NCBI GenBank assembly: GCA_964035795.1
Contig: OZ038320.1
Location: forward strand, 32,349,097 to 32,413,096
Direction: 5' to 3'
DNA length: 64,000 nucleotides
From: Pterobdella sp. o SKG-2022
Taxonomy: Eukaryota > Annelida > Clitellata > Hirudinida > Piscicolidae
Part shown: piece after piece, positions 9,862 to 23,711 of the stretch
Layout: the number at the start of each line of letters is the position of its first letter
Numbering within the stretch: position 1 is the first letter of the stretch
Program-made: the position numbers and the translations under genes
Notes under the pieces: model-generated
Databases searched by the model: none
The model's input: the letters and a program-made list of their open reading frames with translations, nothing else
What the model was told of the DNA's origin: nothing

Positions 9862-12465
9862 ATTATAATAATGATAATAATAATAATAATCAAAATGTCA
9901 CTTCATATATCACCAAGCAAGCAACTCATGATAAAAACAACTGATACTAATATGAAAATAATAAAAACTATGAATAAAAACAGCGTGAAAAAAGGCAGAA
10001 AAATAAGCTCGGAATACAAATAATAACTAAAAAACAAAGAATTAATTAAGAAGTAGGAAGGATAATACAAAGTTATGGATAGATGTGGAAGTGTGTGGAT
10101 TAGACTGATACATATCATTTCACAAATTGCTTTATAGAAAAATATAAAAAAATAAATGCAAAAAAAAGATAATAAATAAAAAAAATATAAAAATTGAAAT
10201 TAAACGGAAATTGATGAATAATCACTAAGATAAGAATAAGTGTTAAAAAGTATTGATGGGCGTAAACAGCAAAAAAAAAAGTGAAAAATTTGGGTCATGG
10301 TATTAAAAATTCAAAATAAAACATGAAAGATGATATTCATATTAATAATATGAATAATTAAAATAGGAATAATAAATTCTGATAATAAATTAAAACAACG
10401 AACTGTAGAAAAAGCCCAACGGTTTTATAATGCATTCAATTTTTAAACAGATTTTTTCTAAAAATAAAAAAAAAAACGGGAAAAGAAAAAATAATTGAAA
10501 GAACAGCTTTCAAATGAAGATTGAAGGCGCATGTTATAAGCCAAAACTAATGTCAATATACATAGCACTAAGGCAGAGTGACACTACGATGCTATACAAT
10601 ATAAAAAAATACACCATGAAGTATAAAACAATAGCTAACAGAAAGTGATGATTATAAAGACGCAGCATTTGATGATAAGGCTGAACTTATTAAAAATTCA
10701 AGCTTTAATGAATGCAACAAAATCTTCATTCTTGAGGTAGAGCTTGGAATGAATTAAGGCCCAAGGTGTTGAGCTGTTTAATATCACTTTCTTCCCTCAT
10801 AACAACGACAACAAGAATAATAACACAATAATAATTAGAATTAAAATAAATAAAAAAAAAGAAACTTTTAGACACCTCTACTTTGAAGAGGAATCAAAGG
10901 AAAGTCTTTTACAAGTTCAACTTTATCATGAAGCCTCAGTTTTATTATTCAAATCTAAAAAGTAATGGAAAAAACGCAAAAATAAAGACAGTAATTAAAT
11001 AACATAATACCATGACTGAAATTTTGTCCTCAAACTCCTGAAACCAAACAAAACCAAATTAAATAGGCAAAATGCATTGAAAAGCTTGATAACCACAATA
11101 GTTTTAAAGTGAGAATAGTAAGTTTAAATAAAAGCTACAACAAAAGATAATTTGGAAAGTAAATATAAAAGAACGACGTTAGAAAATTTGAAAGAAATGA
11201 AATCATTTGGAAAAGAATGAAAAAAAATAAGATCAATAAAATAATGGAAAATTATATGAAAATGAATGGGAAGAAAAAATAACGATGAAATAAAAATAGA
11301 AGCAGTAAAAGACGAAGGAATTGTATTAAATTGTTGATCAAACAAGAAATGAAAGAATGATATAAATAAGAAAGTTGAAAAAAACAAAACATATAGATAA
11401 TACAAGTAAAAACAAAAATAAACTAAATAATAAAATTGGAAATGTAAAAAAAGCCATTAACGTATTTTAAATGTTGTTTGAAATAATAAATAAAACGGAG
11501 AGTATGAATGGGAAAAAAATGAAATAAACTATGAAAATGAAAATGGAAAAAAGCTTAAAAAAATAGATTATATAAAAAATAAAAATAAAACTATATATAA
11601 AAATTTTTTTATAAAAATTACAGCTAAGAAAAACTAAATTAAAAATGGAAATGAAAGGAGTATATAAAAATGAAGCAAAAAAAACTAGAATATTCTCTTG
11701 AATTGTTAAGGAATGTTTGAGGTTTGACATTTGAAGCGTTTGTGCGTTTGTATTTGTTTCTGTGTGCATGCATTTATATATAATATCATATTTGCTAGTC
11801 TAAGTATTTTATTTTTTATGTACGTATGTGTATGTGGATGTATTTGTACATACGCCTGGTTGTTCGTGTACATATCTGTGTGATTGGAGTCCTTATTTAT
11901 GAAGACTCCGCTTTATCTACCCTTGTATTCCTACTCGTGTGTTTTATTGATCCTCAACATCAAAAAACAAAAACAATTAAAGCAATGCAAACAATTATAA
12001 CAAATATAATAATTAAAAATTTTATTGAAAATAATAACAAACAAATGATAAATTGTGATAGTAATAGAGAACGTAATTGTTCTTTATCTCTTCTGCATAT
12101 CGACGCAGACGCATTGGAAAGGGCAACAATGGATGCAGTGCCATAAAGCATGCAACAACGTCCGTAAATAAAAATCAATAATAATAATCTAAACCAAATG
12201 CGGAGCCGTAAAACTACTTTAAAACAACAACCACGGTCATTAATAAACCCAAAATGCCATTGAACAAACACAGCCCTCACAAGAGATAGACATGCGTCTT
12301 AAACAAAGCATCATCGTCAAAATCGTCACACAAAATATTCAAAAAAAAACACATCTTAAACCCATCACCAACTCCACATCGACATCAAATCACTACACAA
12401 TCAATCACACCGCTTGTAAAACCTCCACCCAACCACACAACCCTCTCCTAAGACTACCAACTAAC

Positions 12466-12607
12466 CTTCCCTGGACATGCCCACAGCAAAGCACTTCTTG
12501 AATCGGCACCATTGGCAGCTGTTTCTGCTGAAGGGAGTGATGTCACAATTCTCATCTGCCACGCACTGGTGGTTCACTCCCTGCATTATACAACGTCTGA
12601 AGAAGCC
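12466..12607 (-). CDS. Nuclear receptor, exon 3: second zinc finger of the DNA-binding domain
   Basis: The exon is 142 bases: 47 codons plus one base. The acceptor is TCTCAACAG before 12607 and the donor GAAG|GTTAGT after 12466. The product starts [15 protein letters not shown] and contains C-x5-C-x9-C-x2-C (Cys 65, 71, 81 and 84 in the joined protein), then [14 protein letters not shown]. This is an unmistakable nuclear receptor second zinc finger, including the dimerisation D-box between the first two cysteines and the R-N-S-C-Q-x-C-R-F-K-K-C core. The exon starts exactly after GCK, an intron position that I expect in NR1-type genes. The finger sequence ([13 protein letters not shown]) is unlike the E75, E78, PPAR or thyroid-receptor sequences that I know, so the group within NR1 is left open. 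Confidence 0.96.
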
Positions 12608-15476
12608 CTGTTGAGATTATTAGTAGTAGTCGTAAAAGTATTATAATTGTTAAAATTTTAGCATAATAAACACGATAAAAATAAGAAGAAAAATTTAGTT
12701 ATATTATTATTATTTTCTTTTTGGTCGTGATTTTAATGACAAAAAAAATATTAATAATTTTGCTGTTTCTTTCATGACAGATATGGCAAATAAAAATGAG
12801 TTGAAGTTCTTATAATTTAAGAACCCGCAGAATAATAAAAAAAATAAGATTGAAAGAATGAATACAATATTAATAATAAAGTCAATAATAAAAATAAAAT
12901 GTTCAGACAACGTCATGGAGTCATACGAGAGTGACGATTGAGCCATGCGATGTGGGTTAGTTAACATATGATAACATGGGTGGTTGTGAGAAGGTTTTTG
13001 AGAATATTAGACCTTATGGTGTATGTTTGTGTGAACGTATGTTGTATGGGTGAGATTGTGTTGGTGATGCTTTGAATATTTTTTTGCATTTTATCATTAG
13101 GATGTGTGCAAGTGATTATTGTGTTTACAGATGTCTGACTAATATTTGTTTCCAGTTTTGCTGGTGAATTTGTCACTGGTGTTTGTTAAAATTGAGCATG
13201 TGGGTGACTGTATCAATATGAATATGTCCTTCGTCCACCATGCATACATTCAAGATGCCCATAAATTTTTTTAAAAACATTTAGAGCTCACAGTGTGAAA
13301 CTTCTGCGGACACAAGATTTTACTTGTCTACTTGCTTGCATATATAATGTGAGCGGATGCAATAGACGATAAAAAAATGAATTATGATAAGATACTGAAA
13401 TGGTAAAAAATAAAAATTTTTTAAGAAAATGTATTTAAACATTAATGTCAATGTGAATTATGGATACATACTCAAAAATACTTGCGAAATATGTGACGAG
13501 TTTGTGCAGAAAGTCTTGCCATTGGATAAGAAGTTATTTATATTTGTGTGGATATGAGGGTAGTCTGTAAGATGTTTGCATGGAAGTTCGATTTATGAGA
13601 GTGAATCTTACAAAAACTATTTGCTTAAAGAAAATGCACCTTGTTCAATAAACAAGAATTGTAATTAAAAAGTCGAAATAACGATGAGCTATCATATTGC
13701 TGTGATGCTATCAGTAACGAGAAGGTTAATATGCAAGATGTTGAAAGAAGATAGAGAGTTTATGATTTAAATAATTAGAAAAATAATGTAAAAAATAAAA
13801 AGAAATAATGAGAATAATAACTAAAACAATGAAAATTTATACAAAACAAATATAATGGATTCTAATAATATGTGATAATAACTTTAAAGACATCTTAATC
13901 TATTTTCAATAACTATATAATAAATCCTAATACAAATTATTAGTTTTTTTAAATACACTTTATTTATTGTGGCTAATAACAAATCATCAAAAGCAATACA
14001 AAAAACAACAATAAAAACAACAGAGAAGAAAGCAGAAAATACAAAAAAATGAAAAACTGCAAAAGAAAAGAATTGAATCGATATGATAACAACTGTGATG
14101 TTGAAATTAGCATTCATGACAATACAGCAGTCTTCACGTCCGCTGTTGACGACGACTGTCGTTAGGGAAAAAATTCCAAATATTTAAACATTTCAAAATG
14201 CATGAAGAACTAAAATGAGCATTTTTGAGATTATATTATGCAATCTTGAATTTATATGTTATAATTAACAATCTTAAGAGTTGACCATGCATTAAACGCT
14301 CTAAATGCTCAAATCCATTCCGTCTAAAAATAAAAAATTTCTCAAAAAAATTAAACTTAAAAACTTTTGGAAAAGCGAAAAATAGGAGTTGTCTAGGTTT
14401 AGAGAATATGAAAATAATAAAAAAAAAGGAAATTTAGAGCAGAAAAACTATATTTATCTGAAGAAAAATAATCTTTAAACGAAAGCCCCATTTTAATGTT
14501 TGAAATGGTTTTTAAAAGTAAATTGAAACTCTAAAAGAGATTCTATTTTTTTTAGTAATACTATCCAAAGATATTCTCAGAAAAAGAAACTTTATTTAGA
14601 AGATACAACCAAATGAACATCAAAATAATTGAAAACGGCATCAAGAGTTGGAATTGAATTTGAAAATCTCAATTCTCATGAAAACAGAGTTCACATGCAA
14701 ACATAACTTTTATCAAGCCAAAGTAAAAAATACTAAATTATTAAAAGATAAATATTTTTCCATTTTATCGAAAAAAATTGAGGCTTTTTAAATTTTCATG
14801 AATTTAGCATTTATTATCGAAAAACATAATATAACAAAAAGAAAAAAAATATTCTTTGGTCATAAACAAGAAGTTTAAATTGCCTTTTTACATTTTATTG
14901 CCTCAATGCACATCTGAAGATTTTAATAATAAAAAAATAATGAAAACAAAAATAATGTTACTTTATAAAATTTCGGTATAAAATTGAAATAAGCAGCACT
15001 GCTACCAGAAATTTTTTTCTCGTTATTTAAAAACTATTTTGGTTCCGGTGTTGACGTCTCGGTGTAAGAAAATAATTTATATTATCTTATAAATGTTTAT
15101 TAACTCTCTTGAAATAAAATTTTTCTTTAAATAAAAAAACTTTGCCTATGAAAAATGCTTGGAAGAGCAATTACAGCTTATGGAAAAGTCCAGAGATGAT
15201 AAACAAACTTTTCAAGCCATGAAATTCATCTATAGGAAATATCCAGATAAATTTTTTTTCAATGATCAAGAGAATAAACAAATCTTTAGCGAAACTGAAG
15301 CTGAAATAAAAATCAAACAGTTCTACCACAACAAATTTTATAAACTACCTAACAACAACCAAAATCCAATGTTGCAACAATCTCTCAATGACCCAATTAG
15401 TTTTAATGAAGTTAAGCTAGCTTGAAGTAAACTAAATAATAATAAAGCTAACGGTGAAGATGAGATCCCATCTGAA

Positions 15477-15953
15477 ATGATAAAATATAGTGGAGAAAAA
15501 CTAATAAAAGAAGTACCAAGAATATTAAACTTAATAGTAGAAAATAAAATTCAAGAAGATAGTTTTATTGGTAGTGGAATATTAGTCACTGTACAAAAAC
15601 AAGGTAAGCCGAAAGGACAACTTACAAGCTTAAGACCCATTTGTCTACTGAACAGTAAACGAAAAATATTATCGAACATTACTATGAATCGTATACGCAA
15701 CAAAACGGAAGAATACATCGGTTCTTATCAAAGTGGATTCAGAAATGGAAGAAGCACGAAAGACCTAGTCTGGTCTCATAAATGGGATATAGCTAAAGCT
15801 CTGACGTACAGGGATGAAGAGTACTATATCCTTGGTATCGACCTGAGCCAAGCCTTTGATACTGTGGACAGACCCCTTCTAATAAATTTTCTTGAAAAAA
15901 CTCTGAACAATGATGAAATAATGATGATCAGAAAGCTATTAACAAACACTTGA
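15477..15953 (+). pseudogene. Reverse transcriptase fragment (fingers and motif A) of the 15.1-kb LINE
   Basis: This open stretch of 158 codons carries the RT fingers and the first palm aspartate: TSLRPICLLNSKRKILSNI, GSYQSGFRNGRSTKDLVWSH and LGIDLSQAFDTVDRP. It is bounded on both sides by TGA codons in the same frame, and the sequence reads on past each of them, so these are nonsense mutations in a once longer ORF and not natural ends. Confidence 0.8.
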
Positions 15954-16023
15954 TTGAAGGAAAGATGGAATGGCAAATGCATACAAACCCCTTTCGAAAG
16001 TAACATAGGAATCCCTCAAAGAG

Positions 16024-16434
16024 ATGGACTCACCCATTCTCTTCGCAATTTACTTAAAAGCAGCACTGCGTTCTTTCAAGTCTAAAGTAACAAACCATAT
16101 AAAGCTAGATCACTGCTACACAAACCCACAACCATTGACACCAGCAAAAATGGTAGGATATGCTGACGATCTAGATTTCATTGGTAGAGACAAACAGCAA
16201 GTACTTAACCTAGAAAGCAAACTGAGAGATGAGTTCTCGAACTGGAACCTCAAAGTCAATACTGACAAGACGGAACTCATCAAAATATCAAAATCGGATG
16301 AGGCCTGGAAAACAAGCAAAAAACTAGGCTCCTTCCTTGATGACAAAAAAGATATTGAGAGGAGAAAACAACTTGGCCAAACTGCGATGAGTAAATTATG
16401 GAAAATATACATGAAAGGAAAAAGCCAAAAATAA
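16024..16434 (+). pseudogene. Reverse transcriptase fragment (YADD box) of the 15.1-kb LINE
   Basis: This is a 136-codon stretch with GYADDLDFIG, the catalytic centre, and NWNLKVNTDKTELIKIS, the following palm and thumb region. It continues through a frameshift near 16430 into ISKKVRVYNSYVKPVLTYNS (16398-16658). It is part of the same decayed element and has no independent start. Confidence 0.8.
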
Positions 16435-19400
16435 GCAAAAAAGTGCGAGTGTACAATTCCTATGTTAAACCAGTTCTCACCTACAACTCTTCAGCAGGGG
16501 CAGTCAACAAAAATATAGAAGCTAAGATTGACGCATTCCACCGCAAACAGCTTAAAAGAGTGATCGGTATCTACTATCCCAATAGAATCAGCAACAAAGA
16601 ACTGTACAAAAAAACGAATAGCATACCCCTTTCAGTTGAAATTGCTGGTGCAAGATGAGGGATGTTGGGACACATCCTAAGAAGACCTGATACGCCAGCA
16701 TTCCAGGCTATGAAGCAGTACTATGCCACATCAAATAAGAAAAAATACCTAGGCAGACTTTTAACCACCCTACCACAGACATTAAAAGATGTCAAATTTA
16801 TCCCAAAAATGAAACTCGAAAACTCTGAAGATTTCGAAACCATTTTTCTTTTTGCCCAGCAGAAATGTTCCTGGAGAAAAATTGTGAAGAGAGTTACCCA
16901 AGAGAAACTCAGTCAACTATACGACTAGAGCAACTCGATGGGGATATTATTATTATTAAAAACTATTTAGTTAAATACTAATGTTTTTTGATAATATATT
17001 ATTTTCAAAACACCAATTATTGTATTAGCCTTATTCACAAAACAACATGTATGATTTCAAAGTTACAGCGACTATTTCCTATTTCTTTTCACTGTTATTA
17101 TATTTCATTATCATTATAAGCACCATTAAAAACATCATCATCAATATCACCAGTGGTTTAGAAACTCCTGAAGTTAATGTCATTATAATCATACTGATAA
17201 CTAATTTGATTATCATCATAGTTGCACATTTCAGTGTTATTATATGCTGAGAAATGAGTGGAGCCTTGATAAGAAGGCCAAAATATGATATGTGAGTGCA
17301 GCAAAAACACCTCTAGATTTACAAGTAAACATGAAAAGTTCAACTACAAACTGTAGATTCATTGAGACTTTTAGAGAGCTTCCTTTGAGATTAACTTGAG
17401 TTATCAAATTCATTATCCACATTTCGTATTATTAACACATGATATAGCTGAAATAAAGCATTTTTAAAACATTTCCACAAATTCACGAAGCTAAACATGG
17501 GAATGCACTTGATAAACAAAAAAAAACTTACAAATACAAAACTACGCGTTGTATTAAGAAACAAACATACAAAAAAAACACACACACAAAAACACGCAAA
17601 CATAGACACTGTATGTCTCTTAACGAGGCCAATGTGAAAAGTGCAAATATCTGTTGAAACTAGTTCATAATAAAAATAATAATAATAAAATAAAAAATGT
17701 ATTGCAAACTGAATAATAAAATAAAAATACATCAAAGAAGTGAAAAATTATTTTTAAAAAGTGCAATAAAATTGACAGAGTTCTGTAAGCGAACAAAAGT
17801 AACTATTGATATATCAGTTATAGAATAAAACAATAATGTAAATAAAAGAAAAAAATTAATAAATAGGATCAAAAGTGGATCATGAAGGTTTGAAAAATGG
17901 GTTGAGTCGAGGCTACATGAGAAAAAGTGAAAAAAAAACGATACAAAATGTAGATTCATTCAAAAACATTGAACACCAAAACATAAATAGGAAAAATATA
18001 AAAACGAGTAAATCAATGGAGAAAATGAAATTGAATATCTGCAATATGACGTAATAAAGTGGTGAATACTTGCAGACGCCATCCATCACCTCACCAGTCT
18101 AACCTTATCACAACCATATAACCACAACAACAATAATAATATCACGTGTTTTGATAATAAAAATGAGAAAAAAAATCATAAAAATAATCATAATAATGTT
18201 TAAAAAATATGATAACAGAGAAAAAAGAGCATTCGACACCAAAAATAGGTGCTTAATCATTAGTATTTATAAAAATACCCTAATTATCACTTTTGTTGTT
18301 ATCAGCCTTGAAATTGTTGTTATTATTATTATTGTTTTTATTATTACTGTTATTATGAAACAGGGTTACAGAGTAACTCGAAACAATTAAATCAAGTGCA
18401 TTGTCATTTGTTTCTTATAATTACTTTCCGTTGTGCACTGTGATAATAACAAAAAAAACATGTCATGAAAATATGATAGTGATTAAAATAATGGCATAAT
18501 GATTGGAAATAATAACTTAATACAGGTAGAAAAATAAAATAATTAGAATGATATTAATAATAAAAGAAGGAATTGGAACGCATTTTTAAAGATTTTTTAA
18601 TGAACTCACAAATCCATTTCACCACCAACATAGCAAGGCAAGTGAGATTAACATAATAACAACATATAAAAACAAAATAACATATGACACAAAACGGAGA
18701 ACTTCAATTATATAGACTGAATTCTTTTGAGCCTTATAATAAAGGGATCGTGAACAAGTCTTGATGATTATCTATATAAGGGAAACACTGAGGCAACTTG
18801 AGTTAATGATGACTTGGCGGTCAAACTACATTTTTCGATGAAACTCGTCTAAATATGATTATCAATCCAAATTTTCTAGTGTTTTTCACTATAAATGAAA
18901 TTAAATGCTTTTATTATTTTTAATATTTTCTCAATAATTTTACTAAAATATATTCCTAGTGTTTATTATTATTGTTGCTATCAATCACATAACTATAATT
19001 GTCATTATTATATTTTATTATTACAATTTATTATTTTTTTATTACTACGAATTTTAAATCATTATCGCCAATAGCATAGTTTTAATTGTTTTTATGCTTC
19101 AACTAATTTACATTTGTGGTTAATGTTTAAAAATTCAACAAAGTCAATACTATTATTTGCGCACGTATTTCTTATTATTTTCAAAACTATTTATAGTAGG
19201 GTTAATATGTAATATAATCATTGAGACTGCAACCTAATGGAAAACCAATGCAATTTTTTTCTTTATTCTTTATAAGTTGACTAACTATTATTATTATTAT
19301 TATTTCTATTATTACTATTATTATTATTATTACTATTACTAGTGTTAAAAGTATTGACATCATTAAGTTGTTACTATTTTAGATATTAAGTTTAAATGGC

Positions 19401-19889
19401 CCGATGAACACGAAAGATGCATTTGAAAATTTTCGTAAAAATATTGAAATTGGAATACTAATATGAAAACTTCAAAAAAAATATTTATATATAATTGGAA
19501 AATAACAAAAATCGATTGAAACTAACAGCTTTATAAAGTCTTTTATTAATACCAATTTTTAGCGATTAAGATTTAGAAGTCATAGACATAACCCAGGCAT
19601 TAAAGTTATGTCAAAAGTTAGAATCAATGAGTGGTCTTATTAGATAACATGTCAAAAAATGAAACCATGACTAGCTTGCTTAAGCAAGTACAAAAAAAAA
19701 ATTTTTGATTTAACATCAATAAAAATGGAAATAGTTTCAAAACTAGAAGTTATTGTAAAAGCCGAAAGCAATAAAGTGAAGAATGTTGTGAGATTCAGAT
19801 TTTTGCTGGTACATAAATTTTGATATTTATCAAGTATGAAAGTTCAAATGTTTCTTGAGAAAAGATTCAAAAACACCATCGTTATTATT

Positions 19890-20275
19890 CTATTTCATCA
19901 TCAATCAGGCGAAAGAACCCATCTTCTCATGGTGCCGGGCGTGCACCCTAACAGGAGTGTCGAAGAGGTTCTAAGCCACGTCAGCTTCCAACCCCAAAGC
20001 ATTTCGAGAATCCATCCATCATTTTTTCACTGCTCACCCAAAGTCACAAACAACTCGAAGCTTAAAGTTTCTTTCGGTACTCAAAGAGTGTCGAAAAAGT
20101 CTTTGGAAGCTGGCGCTCAACAACAACAATAATCATCATCATCATTATGCAACTCGAAGTCACAAACAACTCGAAGCTTAAAGTTTCTTTCGGTACTCAA
20201 AGAGTGTCGAAAAAGTCTTTGGAAGCTGGCGCTCAACAACAACAATAATCATCATCATCATCATCATTATGCATT
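19890..20275 (+). mobile_element. LINE 3' end with a tandemly duplicated terminus
   Basis: A less AT-rich segment reads SGERTHLLMVPGVHPNRSVE through to KKSLEAGAQQQQ and a stop, followed by (CAT)n. A segment of about 100 bases (ACTCGAAGTCACAAACAACT not counting, then GAAGCTTAAAGTTTCTTTCG through CTGGCGCTCAACAACAACAA) is repeated immediately, at about 20047-20142 and 20160-20265, each copy ending in CAACAACAACAATAATCATC. A short ORF C-terminus followed by a simple-repeat tail, present twice in tandem, is what a LINE 3' end looks like. I cannot name the family. Confidence 0.5.
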
Positions 20276-20639
20276 TCTATTATTAATACTCATGTACCAA
20301 AGTTATGTAAGACTCCCTCAAAAACAGATTCCACAAAACGCATTTGATTTCAACGCACTCACTTATCCATATCCACACGTAGCAACAAAAATGATTCCCA
20401 GCGAAACTCAACAAGAGCAAGCCAAATCATTTTGCTTGAATATTATACGCACCAACAACTGAAATATGATTCCTATTTGAATGCATTCAAGCCCCTATTA
20501 GTGTAGGGAATGAAATCTCAAAAACTCATTTCTCGTATTAATAAGCGTGCTTTTTATTGAATTCTGTTATTTTTGAAAGTAGCAATAGTTGTGATAGCAA
20601 TATCAGTAGTAGTAGCAATATTGAATGTTCCTTATTCAT

Positions 20640-20880
20640 ACCATCCTTAGTGCCAGAAAGATAAACATGAGCGCTAGCTGCTTTATATAGCAAGCTCACT
20701 CCCCCTAAATATTGGCCAGTGAAGTGGTTTGCACCTATGTGGTCTGAATAGAAAGCTGTATTTTTTGTCAGCATCTTCTTTTCACAATCTTTTACTTGTG
20801 CACCGAATAGGTTTTGATGCATGATATTGTAAGTCCTAAGATATCGGAACTGGGTTGTAGAGAAAGGCCACCATTTATTA
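20640..20880. other. Unassigned less AT-rich island in the intron
   Basis: This segment is more complex in sequence than its surroundings and is open on the minus strand for 129 codons (20538-20927), with FRYLRTYNIMHQNLFGAQVK and ANHFTGQYLGGVSLLYKAAS. No family is recognised, and the ends of the frame fall in low-complexity sequence. It could be a piece of a mobile element or an exon on the receptor's strand. Its splice borders are not convincing. Confidence 0.25.
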
Positions 20881-23711
20881 ATATTACCACTTTTATTATT
20901 AACAATGTTTCTTTTTTTTTGGATCATATCGTTATTAGCATTATTATGTGCATAATAGCAATCATTCGTATGATAATATTATTCTGATGATGCATCGTGT
21001 CTGCAGGTGTAATTAATACAGATGAAACTAGAGTAATTCTCGTGAGTAGACACTTCTCGCTTCATCATCAATAGTACTTAAAAATTCTTAGTGTTAGTTA
21101 ATGATAATAATAATAATAATAATAATAAAAATGATAATAATAACGAAAACAATATCAATATTATTATAACGATTTCTATTATTGTTACAATGTTTGCAAC
21201 ACCACCAAAATATTTCTCTCAGTGCAAAATACTTTAAACAATTTTTATAAATTTTACTGAATTTATTTTTTTTTTATTAGAAATAGTGAAACATTACCAA
21301 TAAAAATAATGATAATTATACATATAATAATGATTATTGCTTGTTTTTGATTCATCATGAATATAATTGCTAACACAATAAACGAAGAACTATCCCTTTG
21401 ATTACTATTAGTGTAAACACTACTACATTTAGTTATATATTATAATATCTTCAATTTTAATTAACCATACTAGACATAATAGTAATATTAAACAAATTTT
21501 TTTTATTTATGGGATATACACAGAAATCTCAAAATTAATTCTGAAAACAGGGAAACCGTTTCCAGGAAATAAATGTTATGAAGTGCTATATCATTACTAG
21601 TCTCACTTTTATTTTAATTATTCTTATTTTTATCCCTACCATTATTTTTTATTATAATTATTTTTACACTTCCAACATTAATTTGTTTTCATTTTTTTTG
21701 GTTTAGCTATTAATATTTTATGGTTATTATGAGCATTAGCAGTGATTTTAAAACAATATTGTTTTTCTTGATATTAACCTAACTAGCAAAATGATGGCAC
21801 CAACAAGGGTGATATAGAAATGTATATTAGGCATATTGTTATGAGCGGTGTTACCACATTAATATACATGATCCATGCCTTGCTTCACACTTACACCTCG
21901 AAAACTTAAACTATCGCAGTAGAGTTTGTATAGAAATTGAGGTGCTTCATCATAATCTACGAAAACAAATTAGCTTGATTTTATGATTATGCAGCTTTTA
22001 ATGTTACTTTCTTATGCATTTCATTATTCTCAAAAAATACAACTACCATTTTATATTATTATTATTATTTGAAAAATGGTTTTGTTCTTAAAAACGCATA
22101 ACTCTGCCACGTTAAAAATACTCGGTGGAGGTTTTAGTTAATAACAGACTTTCATGCTTATTATGTCAGTATTATTACTGCTACTAGTACTCTAGCAAGG
22201 TTTCTTAAAACTACCTAATATCACCATTTTAAAAACAAATATTCTCATTAGAATATTTTATTTTTATCATCATGAACATTATGCTCATTATTTTTATGTT
22301 CATTATTATTATTATTATTATTATTATAATTATTATTATTATTATAATTATTATTTTTATTATTTATTTAGTAATATGATTTCAAGGTTTTGATATTTAG
22401 GGCGTGAAAAATAACGCGCATAGCTTTTTGAATTTTTAAAACATGCAATTAGTTCAGAAACAAAAACTATTAATCATATCCCTATTTTAGACTTTTGTGA
22501 GCGAAACTCATTTTTTTATATAAATTTTAATTTCTCGAAAACAAGGATAGTATGAAAATTGATAATAGAAAAACTTTAGAACAAAATTAAATGTACAAAA
22601 GAAAATTAATTTCAATAAAACTCAGCTGTCATTAAAAAAAACATGCGGTTTGAAATTTATTTCACGATAAAGGGGAAAATTACTCTGAATGGTTTTGCGC
22701 AAAAAAAATATAAAAAAGTAAAATAGCGATGTATAACAAAGATAATAATTGTGGGAAGGGAATATTAATGGTAGGAAATACGATAAAAATAATACTATTG
22801 AAATATTGAGATAATTAAAGAATATAATGAACTTTATAATGATCACTCGATAACGTGAATTCAACTTATAAAAGCTTAGTGGCATTAAAACATAGGAAAT
22901 AGCGAATCAGGCGATCTGAGTTCAACAACCGTTAAACAAATATTCTGTACCCAAGTAATCAATTATACTCTTACTATAGCTCTAGTGTTTAAGGTATCCA
23001 AACATTTGAAAGGTTCAAACTGCCTTGCGCCAAGCCTTAAAAATTTTACAATTTAGCTTTTCGTTATCTTCAATTGAAATTCCAAACACTGTATCCTTAT
23101 GAGTATGCAAATACATAAACACACATGGAAGAATAAAAAGTAATCATAGGCACAAAAAGCCGATAGATTGACTTTTTTAAATGTTGAAAAAAATAAATTT
23201 ACTTCGTCTTGAAAAAGAAGGCATAAGAATAATAAGGAGAGATTAGGCTTGAAGTTATTTATAAAATTTATTGAAGAAAAAATGATAGAAATATATGAAG
23301 AAGGCGGAAAGACAGCAAAAGCTGTGAGGATGGTCTTTTGTGTTGAGAAATAGAACTTAATTAATTTGCGCCACTTTAATAAATGAATTAATAAAACTGC
23401 TTTGATACCTTTAATTAAAACATCAAAACGTGTGTAAAATGGCCTTTATGGATAATTGTTCCACAAAACCTCAACATTATGGACATATAAACTAATGTCC
23501 CTTAATATAAGCCGTTGGAGGCCTTGATACATTTTTGGTGCTTGGCATTTTTTATAATTTTCAACGCTTGATTATGGAAAAAACTTAATGCAAACATAAA
23601 AAAAAAAACAAAAATATTACATGGCTTGCTAAGAAATGTAAAAAAACATTGTGTATAATTGGCTTCAAAAATGTGAATCATAAATTAAATAATATAATAG
23701 AAACAAACACT

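Larger units (their letters stand above)
9095..12465. other. Intron of the nuclear receptor gene
   Basis: The intron is about 3.4 kb and AT-rich. It includes a 21-bp-stem hairpin at 9260-9305 and a LINE-derived short element at about 9500-9861 (both listed separately). The rest is A/T-rich sequence with (AAT)n runs, and I see no exon in it. Confidence 0.6.
15130..16960 (+). mobile_element. 5'-truncated LINE with decayed reverse transcriptase (R4/Dong-like?)
   Basis: The plus strand reads as one reverse transcriptase: a leader from about 15135, PSEMIKYSGEKLIKEVP, GIDLSQAFDTVDRP (motif A), GIPQRDGLTH (the GxPQG motif with Gly changed to Arg), GYADDLDFIG (catalytic YADD at about 16160), and a C-terminal region ending RGMLGHILRRPDTPAFQAM and SQLYD at 16925. 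There are in-frame TGA codons at 15423, 15951 and 16656 and a frameshift near 16000-16040, so it cannot make a full protein. No endonuclease is present upstream. The 3' end carries GATATTATTATTATTA. The same type of protein is found at 30.2-31.0 kb. The clade (R4/Dong or a relative) is inferred only from general style and the ATT tail. Confidence 0.85.
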
